This document shows positions 1-10,490 of a stretch of 64,000 nt of DNA, piece after piece. A program made the position numbers and the translations under genes. This DNA comes from Onchidella celtica (Eukaryota; Mollusca; Gastropoda; Systellommatophora; Onchidiidae). Location: contig OZ007571.1 of the NCBI GenBank assembly GCA_963931925.1, forward strand, positions 62,291,589 through 62,355,588, written 5' to 3'. The notes below the pieces were generated by a model that ran no database searches, was not told the DNA's origin, and saw only the letters and a program-made list of their open reading frames with translations. Each line of letters opens with the position of its first letter. Position 1 is the stretch's first letter.

Positions 1-340
1 TTTGAACTAAGCGGGCTCCACTGTACTTGATCAGTACCTTAGATAGTCAGAAAGATGAAATGGGGTGGGGGTTTGAAGTGTGATGCATCATCTGTGGTCA
101 ATGAAAGGATAAATAAAATTTGGGCAGAGACACCAGCATGATATAAAAATAACACATGAAACTGTCATTGAAACATTCTGTTTGTTTGCAGTTCATGGAT
201 CTCACAATGTTGTTACGAAAATCTCCTGGGAAACTCATGGATTAAAAACTTATGGTCAGAGATACAAGAAATTTGCAAACTGTTTCGTCGTACAGGATAA
301 TAATAAAACAAAAATGTGTAATAACTTATTCTAAACTCAC

Positions 341-3224
341 AGTAATGTGAATATTCTCCTTTACACTAACTGGTAGGCCATGTAGGAGTCCACTTTTGTC
401 TGGTGATTCATCTGCCAGCCGTGCTTGTCTCTAAAGATTGAGAAACAAGGAAAAGGCTTTTAAGTTCACATTGAGACTCAGGTACACCCACTTAATTACT
501 GGCTTTCGTATATGATGCGAACTACAAAGCATGGAATGAAGATCAGTAATACTGTAGAGGATATAAAGATACATTTGACTTTCAGTTTTAACTCAGAAAG
601 TTCAAGGATTAGCATTTCTAGCATAATTTCAAAGTTGGTATACGTATGTGAAGGAATCAATCAATGAAGGGAAAATGACAGGAAGAATGAAGAAATTAGT
701 GACAACTCACGAATGAAGGAAAGAGAGAATGAAAGAAAGAATACCTCTGCTTCCGGCAGTGCCTCCACCACACAATTGATCTCCTTACTCAGCTCCAGTG
801 CCTACAAGTCATTCAAGAAGCACAGGTTTCATTTTTTTTTTAGGCCACGAAAAAACAAGAAAAGGTTATTCATACTTCAAAATGTTTTTTTACTGCTTTA
901 CCTGGACAATTTTCAACTGCAGAATAGTTATTGGGACATACGATGCACTGCATTTTGTTATGACATCTAGTTTCATTCATGACAGTTTCATACAAAGAAG
1001 ATTACAACAGATTATATTTGTGGAACATGATAATCATGGGTGCTTTTCCTCTGATGCGTTACTCTTCACTAAGAAGTCTCTATTTGCAGGTCTTCTATAA
1101 CTATGCCAGGTGGTTGAGATAACATTTGGCACTAGTAAAAACAAAACTTATAGTATTGTAGGTTAACATTGAGTCTGTGAACGTGTCAGAAGAGGCTAGC
1201 ACCTATTCCTCTCCAGGGGAAGAACATTCTATGGGTTTATAAATGATTTCTTTATGACAAGCTTCCATCAAAATTGCATAATGGCCAAAAAGGAAACTGT
1301 TTCACTGAAATGTGAAGGCTTAGAACATTTATCCATGTTACTGGATGACACTACAAAGTAAATGGATAAATATCTTAGCCAAGAGCTTGTGTAGTCTACA
1401 CGGACTATGATATTTTTGGTCTCTATCTTACTATATACATCTCATTTCATCTCGCTGGATACAGTTAGGGGTGGCAAGAATACAGTATTCAGAGTTAGCT
1501 CACCAGTAGCTTTGTTTTTTTCTTTATTATTTCATTTGGACTATTTTTCTTCTTTTATACATGGCATGGTAGAAATTAATTGCCCACATGCGTACCTGCC
1601 TCTGGAAAGCATGCAGCACCTGAACTGCTGTAATTTTGCCACTTTTTATTTCCGTCAACAGTTCACTGACAGTCTTCTTGGTAATCAATGTAGAAGCAGT
1701 GGGTAGAGTCTGAAACAAGATTCAAATTTAGGCCAAAGCTTGGAACAACTGGGTAATGTATACACATGAAAATCAACAGTTTTGTTTAAAAGGATGTAAT
1801 ATACATATATTATATACATATGAAAGCTCTGAGGGCTCTTGCCTCTTTTCAAACCCTGCCTTACAGTGGGAACCATGTTAAACTAAAAGTGGATACAGTG
1901 GAACTCAGCTATCAATGGTGTTCACAGGATCACTGCAGATCTCCCATTCTAGGCCAGGTCAAGGGGAAACCATTCTTTTAAATATAAGGCTTGTCCTGAC
2001 AGAAATCTCATTGTCCCTACACATTTGAGCCTTGCTTTTTTAAAGCTTTGTTCACTTCTTAATTAATTTTGCCTTCATTTCAAGAAAAAAGCATTTTCTC
2101 TTCTTTGTTGCCATCATTAAATCTCAGTGTAATTTCTCCTCCTCAAAAAGTGAATGGTGATGTGATCACTTGAAAAGTAGTGCAGCAAATGACCACTGTC
2201 TTGGTTAGGCTCAATCTACTGGTACACACGAGGTGCCTGCAGCATGGCCACTCCCTTACTTTTAGGTTTACATCATGCCAACCTCACAGGCCCTGTTTAC
2301 TTGATTGACCAATAACGTTCACACCAAAGACTGACCACATGCGACTAGTCTTGCACCATTGTCCAACCACGCTGTGCATGGTCATCCAACCACCATCCTA
2401 CCTCCCACACCCCACAGTTACACTATCTCGCACAAAAAAAAACACACAAAGGACTGATAACTGGTCATAACAATGTCTCCTCGCGTATTCCCTCTCCACC
2501 CATCTCCCGACAGATCTCTCAGCTGAGTATGATTTTGCTCGATGCATTTCAGAACATCAGAATGACAGTACCTGTTGTTGTATATATACCTATGCTGTAT
2601 TTGCCACTGCTGTAAATAAGTTTTTTTCATTTATGAGAAGAGCATATGAAATAGGGATTATAAATTATGTCATTGTACTCGAGGTCCCGTTCAATCCAAA
2701 GCCATTATACTTGAGGTCTACTGTAGTGAGAAATTTCTCTTTACCCAAAAGATTTCCATGGTCACAGCATAATCCTTCTTTATTGCTTGTAATCTTTTGT
2801 CTGTTTACATGTGCACGCAAAAAAGAAAAAAAAAAGTTCCATAGTTGGATACAGGAGATCAAGGAAGGTAATAAAGTAAAACTACCAGGGCATCTTATTG
2901 TTTTGCTGCTCTGAAATTTATGAAAATTGTGATTTTAAGCCTACTGCTCTTTGTCCAAAATACTGTTAATACAAAATGCGGTTGTTGGGCCCCTGAATCA
3001 GCTGTGAATTCGCAGTGCAAACACACCTTGTCAGAATACTGTTTAATGACTGCTGCATTCCTCTGCTCAGCTTTGTTCCTCCTTTCTTGCAATTTCCTTC
3101 TGTAGATCCTACGATGCCATTGGTAACATACAATATACTTCAGCAGCCAACAGCTTAGCAGACCCAAAACTGCAAACTTCCTAGGGTGCGAAAGCACACC
3201 AGTAAGACTTTCTGCTCTCATCAT
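341..3224 (-). CDS. FAAH: Fatty-acid amide hydrolase-like protein, 5' part (four exons; continues off the left edge)
   Basis: Spliced minus-strand gene. Coding exons are 3224-3027, 1709-1596, 801-745 and 430-341, all phase 0 with GT-AG introns, giving the first 153 residues. FAAH enzymes are membrane-bound serine hydrolases that cleave fatty-acid amides such as anandamide, using a Ser-cisSer-Lys triad. Residues 17-34 form a hydrophobic anchor (core FAVLGLLSCWLL), followed by a basic, Arg/Lys/Gln-rich helix (residues 38-66), as in FAAH1. Exon 2 carries the SELLTEIKSGKITAVQVL block, exon 3 the EINCV block, and exon 4 GLLHGLPVSVKEN, where Lys147 aligns with the catalytic Lys of GVPVSLKE in mammalian FAAH. 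The two catalytic serines and the glycine/serine-rich amidase signature must lie beyond position 1. The start is the first of two adjacent Met codons; the second is equally possible. The neighbour is SAS-6, divergently placed about 19 kb away with transposons between. The family call is firm. Orthology to FAAH1 rather than another FAAH paralogue is inferred from the N-terminal anchor. Confidence 0.85.
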
Positions 3225-3746
3225 TGCATCACAAGCTGAAAATCAAAATCAGTGCATATTAAATTTTGCAAAAGCAGTTCTTTAAAATTTCTGGGACTGT
3301 CAAGAAAGCAGCATCCAACGACAAAGAAACAAAACTGACCAAATCAGATCAAGATGAACAAGATACACATTCACAGGTTATAAGGATCGGGAGAAAAAAA
3401 TCCCTCATTCACAGCTTTGCATCTACAACCTCGAGATGTCCATAATATGAAAACTCTGAGGAATTATGAAATATGCAGGTAAAAGTCAGCTCTCACCTGC
3501 CTGATAACAGACTTAAGTTTTTCATGATCACTTCTCAAGCCACAATTGACCAATCCACTTTATAAAAGATCAATATAATATATACTGTGCAATACAGTTA
3601 TAGTGACTCTTTGTCCAACCTGTTACACCATATGTTCAAGCCTGAGTTTGTGAAGTTTCACATTAGGCTACATTACTTGTCTTATGGTAGATTTATTAAC
3701 AGCTAGATTTTTTTGTGGATTTTCAAACTTTCCTAACTGAAATAAT

Positions 3747-3820
3747 CTACGCTTATTTGCAAATGTCTGTGAATAAGACCATAACTTTATTTGCAAAACA
3801 TCTGCAAATAAGATCAAAAT
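3747..3820. repeat. Degenerate end of a TTATTCGCAGA-type TIR element
   Basis: Contains GCTTATTTGCAAATGTCTG, then GTGAATAAGA, then CTGCAAATAAGATC. This is the same arrangement, with C-to-T type changes, as the ends of the element at 20910-22275. A matching TGCGAATAAGA at about 4205 may be the other end of the same decayed copy. Confidence 0.45.
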
Positions 3821-4496
3821 CTAATTAACACAGATGTGTAATTTATTAAGGCAGTGTTTGTAAGATGCTTTTTGTAACCACAAAATCTGTGTACACAGTA
3901 TATGGTAGCAACTTCCTTTTCTACCAACCAAATGCCCCGTTGTCCTACCATGATCTCTGTCTTTTCTTGCTGTTTTGTTACACGCAGTAAAAAAGATACA
4001 TGTGGTTCTGGGCTACCTAGCAGTGGCCTACGCCAGTAGCACTGCAACAATTTGGAAGACATGTCCTAGTTTTGAACAGCTGGGGCCAAATGTACTGTTA
4101 TGCCATTTTTGTTTTTGTTTTGTTGTTGTTTAAACTTAACATGGTCTGGAAATTTGTCGATGGTAATGGTGAAGGAACTCTTCTAAAATCAACATCACAA
4201 AAGCAAGAGATCCATAATGGCCTGCGAATAAGACCCCAATAGTTAATTAATACATCCATTACCCTGTGATACTGATGCGCAATTCTTTTATTGAATGGGT
4301 GGCACGACTCCACTCTTTGAATCCCTGTTGATTTACATTAATTTCAGATTCGGTTGTCACCACCTGAAGTACTAAAACGCAAAGGCAAATAATATCACAC
4401 CTGATAACAAAACAATACACAGTGCACAGACTAATAAATCTGTGACACAGTGGCCGAAAGAATGAATGTTCTGCCTCTTGCTCTTTTGCTATCTTG

Positions 4497-4534
4497 TGAC
4501 CTGTGAACTATGACCTATTATTGACCTGTGACCT
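4497..4534. promoter_or_regulatory. Cluster of five nuclear-receptor half-sites
   Basis: On the plus strand the run reads TGACCT-g-TGAACT-a-TGACCT-attat-TGACCT-g-TGACCT followed by TGG. That is five copies of the AGGTCA half-site (reverse strand) with spacings 1, 1, 5 and 1. DR1 and DR5 are the classic spacings for RXR heterodimers such as PPAR/RXR, RAR/RXR and HNF4. It lies about 1.27 kb upstream of the FAAH-like start codon. The sequence pattern is plain; a regulatory role is inference. Confidence 0.4.
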
Positions 4535-4680
4535 TGGAAACATGCATGCGATTTTTTTTTCTGTATGGATTACAGAGGAAAAAAGTGATTAGGCCTAAAG
4601 TGCGCCCGTCAAATTGTCGCCTTCATATGAGTCAGCGAGCAACAATGCATTAGTGGCCTAGGTTAGCACTGTCAGTTTAT

Positions 4681-4974
4681 TTGCGGAAAAGAAGGCGCAA
4701 TAGACAGCGATCAATGTCGATTCATCCAATAAACAAATTACGGAACGTGTGTGGCGAATTTCACCACTTAGCGCCCCAATTGCGGCAAGATGCCCAGAAA
4801 TTTAAAGAGTATTTTCAAATGGAGCCATCAGCATTTGACAATTTACTCAAGAATTGCTCAGCAGATTTGTTGAACCAATCAACCAACTTTCGAGAACCGA
4901 TAACACCTTACGTAATTTTGAGGCGAGTTTTCCTTTTTACTTCTAGGCATCGGCACACCTCAATGACCCAATAA
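4681..4974 (+). pseudogene. PIF/Harbinger transposase exon 1 fragment (left arm)
   Basis: Open frame of 97 codons. It contains the N-terminal Harbinger/HARBI1-type pattern: a basic start, HPINKLRNVCGEFHHL, LRQDAQKFKEYFQM, FDNLL, and NFREPITP. In this family these residues precede the DDE nuclease. Only this segment is present, so it cannot encode an active transposase. After ITPYVILR the sequence reads GAGGCGAGTTTT, a decayed splice donor. The first recognisable codon is TTG, so the true start is uncertain. A fragment of a captured first exon is the best reading. Confidence 0.7.
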
Positions 4975-5661
4975 CCTACATTAGCGACCCTAACTTTAAC
5001 AATTACAAAAAGGAATTTTTTTTTTTTAAAGCCGAAAATCGCAAAGTCTGCGCACAAGGGGGTATTTCGAATGCGCTGAATTCAAATCTAGTATCAAAAC
5101 CACAATTAAAGTTACATTTTGAGACTTTAGATTTTGCAATTTCACGTCCCGCCTGAAACTTTTGCCATAACATTTTATTTGTATATATCTTCGGCCTTTT
5201 TTATTTGTAATTGCAGCATGCCCGATCTTCATCCTTCAGTTTGCTGCCTTCAAACCGGTCTTAGTATATCTTCGGCCTAAATTACAAATAAAATAGAGAG
5301 ATGACGGGCAGAGTGATTATACTCGCTCCAACTTGCAGCCGCCTGTTCGGAGACAGCCGGATTGAAGTGCAGCATGCGGCATTCTGTCCGTCAAGACGGA
5401 TGGCCCGGTAACCGGATATGGCAAAAGTTTCAGGCGGGACGTGAAATTGCAAAATCTAAAGTCTCAAAATGTAACTTTAATCGTGTTTTTTTATGCCAAA
5501 TTTGAATTCAGCGCATTCGAAATACCCCTGTGTGCGTAGACTTTGCGATTTTCGGCTTTTTTAAAAAATAAAAAAGTAATTGCTTTTTTAATTGTCAAAG
5601 TTAGGGTCGCTAATGTAGGTCATTGTGTCACTGAGGTGTGCCGATGTCTAGAAGTAAAAAG

Positions 5662-5915
5662 GAAAACTCACCTCAAAGTTACGACAAGGTGTTATCGGTT
5701 CTCGAGAGTTGGTTGTTTGTTTCAACAAATCTTCTGAGCAATTATGAGTAAATTGTCAAATATTGATGGTTCCATTAGAAAATACTCTTTAAATTTCTGG
5801 GTGTCTTGCCGCAATTGGGGCATTAGATGGTGAAATTCGCTACACACGTTCCGTAATTTGTTTAAGGGATGAATCGACATTGATCGCTGTCTATTGCGCC
5901 TTCTTTTTCCGCAAA
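5662..5915 (-). pseudogene. PIF/Harbinger transposase exon 1 fragment (right arm)
   Basis: Reverse-strand counterpart of the left-arm exon, recognisable from the basic start through the NFREPITP-equivalent region. It carries an in-frame TAG where the left arm has TGTGGCGAA, and a frame-disturbing deletion near the LLKNCS-equivalent segment. Its 3' boundary reads TTTGAGGTGAGTTTTCC, a good splice-donor consensus. This shows that the duplicated piece is exon 1 plus the start of intron 1. Confidence 0.65.
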
Positions 5916-6499
5916 TAAACTGATAGTGCTAACCTAGGCCACTAATGCATTGTTGCTCGCTGACTCATATGAAGGCGACAATTTGACGGGCGCATTATGA
6001 TCACTTTTTTCATCCTTCAGCTGCCTTCATTTATTCGGCTGCAGTTGGACGGAGCCAGAATATTTTCGGCCTAATGGGAAACGAAAAGTACACCACGCAC
6101 TACAGTTTAGACAAAAGAAAAGAAAAAAATGCAAAGTCACCCATAAGAAATAATACTGAAACGATACAACTAAATGCGAAGAAAAAAATAACGAACTATA
6201 ATATATTCATAGGTTTGTTTACGTGACACTGCTTCACGCCGATGCTGACGGAACCCAAAAACGACGGATCAGCAATGTACACAACACAATATACAATACA
6301 TTGGCAGACGGACGTGCTTTTGTGCTGCTAACCAAACAAGAACTCGCAGATAAGTACACATATTCTGTTTCGATTCTATAAATTTCCTATTGAAATCTTT
6401 TATTGTTCGATTGTTTTATCTGTTGTTTTTTCTTTCTTTCTTTTTTCTTGACAAAGGCGACAGCCGAAATATTGAGGATTTTCTGTCTTTTCTTTTAGT

Positions 6500-6665
6500 T
6501 TGAATTGTATCGTTTGGGTACTATTTCTTACGTGGGGCTTTGCTACATACAACTTTTTCTTTTTGCCCAATTTTGACATTGCTTATAGCTCTGCTGCGAC
6601 CCTACAGTTTTTCTGTGGTTTATATAATATTTGGTCTTCTGTGTGGCACGCCTGGAATGAAAGAG
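6500..6665 (+). repeat. Dispersed repeat (ACGTGGGGCTTTG family), copy 1
   Basis: Contains TTACGTGGGGCTTTGCTAC followed by CAACTTTTTCTTTTTGCCC and ATTTTGACATTG. Related stretches occur at 18560-18690, 28561-28593 and 52820-52885, all on the plus strand. A GGCGACAGCCGAAATATTGAG segment just upstream (from about 6457) may be part of it. No coding sequence or terminal repeats were seen, so the class is unknown; it may be the tail of a larger retroelement. Confidence 0.55.
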
Positions 6666-7490
6666 TATTAAGTGCGCATTCTTTTAATAAAAGATGTGTG
6701 CGTTCTGCTCGTTGTTGTCAGATTAATGTACCAGATGGGTCACATGGCGGCTCATGGCATAGGACATTTGTCATATCAATCTGACGACCAGAATGGACAG
6801 CACTGAGTAGGCTAGTCTCAAGATGAGATTTCCATCTGCTTTCAAGACTTTTTAAAAACTGTCTCTCATTGTGATGGTGAACTTGGACAAAGAGGCAAAC
6901 GTTTTCGCATTATGTTTCATCTTGTTAGTGTAAAGCTATCAAGTTAATGGTGTAGATCATAAAGATAGACTTCATATTTGATGGGGGACCACTTGCCCAT
7001 GGTAACTTGAGTAACGACTTTCGAGTGCATGAACTGATGGAAGTTGGGGTTCCCTGTCCGTACTTAACAACAACTAGAACTCCAAATAAACTTCTGGCGC
7101 CATTCACCCGTTCGGTGTGACACACCTATGAAAGTCACCGAATTTTGCTTCTTCTGACGGACAGATAACGTAGTGATGAATGACTTCTCTTGCATGATGA
7201 TATACCATACCATGTGGAAGTTTGAGGCATTATATCACTGTGCTTTCTCCAGAGCCATTGCTGAAATTTGTGACCTGAAGTGAAGGCACATTAGAATCTT
7301 TATATATTATGACCTAACATGTGTAGATCTAACTAGAAAATCAGGATGTGTGCAACCGTTCACCCTGATATAATACAATATCTGAAGTTTGTGAGAAAGT
7401 CATTTAAATTTTTCTTGTTATGACAGCAATTAGATCCATTATAAATTTTAAAAAATACAATAATACCAGATTATTAGGCAGTTCTACTAC
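6666..7490. other. Non-coding stretch left of the LTR array
   Basis: No gene or repeat is recognised. It ends with CTAC (7487-7490), the left copy of the target duplication of the LTR array. An open stretch from an ATG at 7420 runs into the insertion. Confidence 0.4.
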
Positions 7491-8342
7491 TGTGAGAGGA
7501 TGAACGATTTTCTATTTTTAATATGTGCTTTCATGGTAACTCTGGTGCGTGAGTGAGGGACGGCCACTCATAGTAGTTTATGGGCACTTGGCCGAGTACC
7601 ATTAATTGGATTATTTCCCTTGTAATACTAGCGCGGGACCCGTTATTCACATCACGGTGAAAAGCGCGCATTTTGATTGGTCAGTTGGAAATGTACCGGG
7701 CTTCCAACTCTTATATCATGGCTTTGAGTTTCTTACAACTCGCTCACTCGTTGTTATCCACCGACAGAAAGACGGGAACCCGAATTCATTTTTGAGAGTA
7801 GACAATACCCTATCGGTACAAAATAGGTATTTATGATAACGTTTGTTATCAATGGAGATACGTCGTATTAATGGACGAAAGTATCCCGCACGAAATTGTC
7901 GAATGTTGTTAGTCCTGACACTTTGAAAATTTATATTAAAACTATTACCGGGTTTCTGGTATAAGTAGTCAGTTAGAATTTTAGCAGCAAGTTTCTACTT
8001 TATAATGGTACCAATTTCGTTGTACTTTGATGCACGTGTCCTATTGAAATAATTAATAAGAGGATCTCGGATTTAGAGTAAACCACGAGTTAGACGCATG
8101 TTATCCCCGATAAATCCAACCTGGGTCAAATTTATTCAATTATTGCTGGAGGGGACGTTAGAGTAATTTCTGCAGTTTACTGGGATACCTAATGGACTTT
8201 TGTGTGCACCCTTTTAACCGTACTGTAAATTCGATTGTGTTAGGACCCTAACCGGTTATGTTGTTCGGCTGGACTCAATGTCCGAGCCTTTCACTTGTGT
8301 AACTGGGCTACGTAATAGCTCTCCCGGACGTCCGCGCGGGCG

Positions 8343-8373
8343 CATAAATAAGACGCCAGTTCGAGTGGTCAGT
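8343..8373 (+). promoter_or_regulatory. Core promoter of the LTR (TATA plus initiator)
   Basis: CATAAATAAG followed 27 bp later by TCAGTAC, the normal TATA-initiator spacing for RNA polymerase II. Identical sequences recur at 11950-11980 and 15558-15588 in the other two LTRs. An inverted CCAAT box (GATTGG) lies farther upstream at about 7675. Confidence 0.55.
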
Positions 8374-8462
8374 ACACTCCATCATAGACGCGGAGACAAG
8401 AGCCGACAGCACAGTGAACCCAGCCCAGCAACCCGGGCCCGTAGCAGCTCAGAGGCCTGCCG

Positions 8463-9910
8463 ATGCTTGCCATCGCCACCCCGCCCCATAAGGCATGTAG
8501 CGGTAGCGCAGGACCCGGAGAGACTTTGGGTAAGTTGGAGACTATTATATTAGAAGTGACTTTAATTTGCGCACCCCCCCCCCTCTTTCTTGGATGCCGC
8601 GTAGAGAATGCTGATCTACAGAGACTATTACGAGTCCGGCCCAACGGTAATTGCCATTGTCATAAGACGTGTAAGATGCGCGATGCAGCGCAGTGTCTTG
8701 ATATTGTGACTTTATTGTCAAAGTTAACGTTTGCGGTGCTAGATGATAATGATGGCTCGCTAACCAAGCTATCACGATTTGCTTGTGTGCATATATATAG
8801 TGTATGTGTAGCATTGCCTTGTTGTGGTAGGCAGTGAGGATTTCCTGACATGTTAATGTGGACGGCTTATGTTATAGCGAGCGGCATTATACACTTGATT
8901 GTATTGCGGGTATTTGTGTACCTTGCCAGTACCACTATGCTATAGAGAGCAGTGTGATTGTGATTGCGTGTTTAGTGTTTAAGATGTGTAATTAATTACA
9001 TGTATTGGAGATGTATAATATTAGTTGGGCCTCACATGGGTGAGCCCCAGGATTGTTCTATGTGCGGCGGTGGATGAACAATGTTTCAGTGAGTCTACAC
9101 ATGTTGCAATGAGTCTCGCCGACATATATATATATATCATGTGCATGCATTATAGTTATCCAGATGTATTATGCTTCTATATGAGTTTCGTAAGTGTGTG
9201 AAGGACAGTTTCATTTTAAGGAATGTACACATTACTTTATGTATCTAGTGGTGTGTCATACACATGTTAGCCTGGCGGCATAGCTCCGCGGCTAAGGTCA
9301 AAGGGCATGACCCTTCAGTATCGATTGGGAAGGGAAGTAACCAATACAATAGCCCTGGGGCGGGTTAGTACTAATAATGGGAGTGGGCCTATGAGGATGG
9401 CCTGCATTGGGATGCAGCGTCTGTGTTATGGACGGTCAGTGGGCCATGTTGGCCACTGCGTTATTAAATGGAATGGCCACTCTGGATGTGTTGTACACCG
9501 GCTCAGTGGAGCGAAACTATTGTGTTCTTGCCCCTTCATTTGTTATGTCCTTCATACTTTGATTAGTACATTAATTAGTTTATGTTGCCAGTGTACTAGG
9601 AAACTCCTTGTGTATATGATATAGCCACTTGTAGTTGTTATTCATTAACCTTAGCGCTATTTTATTCCATGCATACATATCCAGTTGGTTATTGCTTAAA
9701 TTCTATATTATATTGTTGTTGTTTGATTTAATACTTAATACTATTACTATGTATGTCCACCATTGATTGCCTGATTAATGTTGTCATTATATCCTAATCA
9801 TGTTTTTGTCTTTTTCTCTTGTTCCAGCTTATGGCTGGTTGGGCTTCTTTTTATGGGCTTCTTCTTTTGTTGGGCTTCTTTTTCTTTTCCCTTTTTTTTT
9901 TGTTTGGTAG
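8463..9910 (+). CDS. Possible spliced 50-residue mini-ORF inside the LTR
   Basis: ATG at 8463, first exon to 8529 (22 codons plus one base), predicted intron 8530-9827, second exon 9828-9910 with TAG. The donor is GG|GTAAGT. The acceptor has a long pyrimidine run ending in TTCCAG and a branch-like CCTAATC upstream. The product would have a short Gly/Pro/Ala-rich head ending PGETL and a C-terminal run of about 25 hydrophobic residues rich in Phe, Leu and Trp, suggesting a membrane segment. The second exon is T-rich, so the hydrophobicity could simply reflect base composition. Equivalent sequences occur in LTR 2 and LTR 3. Expression is unproven. Confidence 0.25.
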
Positions 9911-9933
9911 TGATACCGTTGTTAGGCTTTTTG

Positions 9934-9970
9934 AATAAATAAGATTGCCAGCAGAACCCTGTGTTTGTTA
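9934..9970 (+). terminator. Polyadenylation signal of the LTR
   Basis: AATAAA at 9934-9939 within GAATAAATAAGATTG, followed about 20 bp later by the GT-rich CTGTGTTTGTT. This is the usual arrangement for cleavage in an LTR R region. Copies recur in the other two LTRs. Confidence 0.6.
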
Positions 9971-10051
9971 ATCCTGTGTATCCTTAAAGGGAGTTACTAT
10001 TGAACCCACGCAGTAACCACATTAGCCACTCGTAGTTCATCCAACATTTTC

Positions 10052-10070
10052 TGGTGTCAAGAAGTGGGAT
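10052..10070 (+). promoter_or_regulatory. Primer-binding site, tRNA-Leu type
   Basis: TGGTGTCAAGAAGTGGGAT lies 5 bp after the LTR end. The 3' end of animal tRNA-Leu (CCCACTTCTGACA plus CCA) would pair with TGGTGTCAGAAGTGGG, so this site matches with one extra A. The same sequence occurs at 13660-13678 after LTR 2. Confidence 0.65.
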
Positions 10071-10178
10071 ACACAGAAGGGTTAGTTTGTAGTGTAGAGA
10101 GCCCAGCCGTGGAAATTTTTAGTTTGAAGCCCAGCCGGCCAGCCAACCCCTGCCCCACCCCATAGGAACCAGGGAGCC

Positions 10179-10490
10179 ATGAAGACCAACGCCCTCCAAC
10201 ATCAACTCAAGATTCAGGACTCGTATCCCAGTCCTGTGTACACCACCCATCCCACTGCAGTCAACGGAGACCTCTTGCGGTTGTTTCACCCCCCAGTGGT
10301 CAACACACGTCCACAGCACCCGCCTCCACTGCCTGCGTCGACCGATGTCTGGTACTTCCCAGCCCACCACCCTTGCCAGCCACCTGCAGCCCGACCGGAC
10401 CCTCAACCTGGGATGACAACTTCCCAGCGCCTACCTCCTGTGCGAAGGTCCAGCCGCCCACACAGACAACCCCAGAGATTGGACCTCTGA
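10179..10490 (+). pseudogene. Pol C-terminal remnant in internal domain 1
   Basis: 103 codons from ATG to TGA, rich in Pro and His. The end PVRRSSRPHRQPQRLDL resembles the basic RRSSR..R.P.RL tail that commonly closes metazoan Ty3/gypsy Pol after the integrase. No catalytic motif is present, so this looks like what is left after internal deletion, perhaps fused to a leader-derived start. Exact duplicate at 13787-14098. A chance open frame remains possible. Confidence 0.45.

Larger units (their letters stand above)
3225..4576. other. 5' flank of the FAAH-like gene
   Basis: No coding sequence is recognised. This should contain the promoter and 5' UTR of the minus-strand FAAH-like gene. No clear TATA box was placed. 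It contains a degenerate end of a TIR element near 3747-3820 (paired TTATTTGCA / TGCAAATAAG motifs) with a further TGCGAATAAGA at about 4205, and a cluster of nuclear-receptor half-sites at 4497-4534 (listed separately). Confidence 0.5.
4577..6011. mobile_element. Foldback element built from an inverted duplication of a PIF/Harbinger transposase exon
   Basis: Left arm 4577-5169 and right arm 5417-6011 are inverted copies of one another with scattered substitutions and small indels, around a spacer of about 247 bp. Each arm begins GAAAAAAGTGAT, runs through a Harbinger-type transposase exon 1 and ends at CTTTTGCCATA. The spacer carries a CATCCTTCAG...GCTGCCTTCA...TTCGGCCTAA block (5230-5280) that recurs immediately outside the right arm (6011-6075), so the original element end probably lies there. 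No 3-bp TWA duplication, expected for Harbinger, could be assigned confidently. The structure is non-autonomous because the catalytic DDE exon is absent. Confidence 0.75.
7491..10046 (+). repeat. LTR copy 1 (2556 bp)
   Basis: Direct LTR with TG...CA termini. Its U3 is about 880 bp. A TATA-like CATAAATA at 8343-8350 is followed by an initiator-like TCAGTA with its A at 8371, about 27 bp downstream. AATAAA lies at 9934-9939 with a GT-rich segment just after it (about 9958-9970), which puts the R/U5 boundary near 9955. A donor (GGGTAAGT, intron from 8530) and an acceptor (TTCTCTTGTTCCAG, ending 9827) could remove 1298 bp from R. CATATATATATATATC lies near 9122-9137. The C run at about 8574-8583 is 10 bases. 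Confidence 0.88.

Noticed and set aside
1..340. Fifth FAAH exon in the left edge
   Set aside because: I searched the reverse strand for the expected continuation (KGxDST-like) and found none; it is more likely beyond position 1.
7606..7836. 76-codon frame (and identical frames in the other two LTRs)
   Set aside because: Identity between copies reflects DNA duplication, not selection on protein. It lies in U3 upstream of the promoter and has no family similarity.
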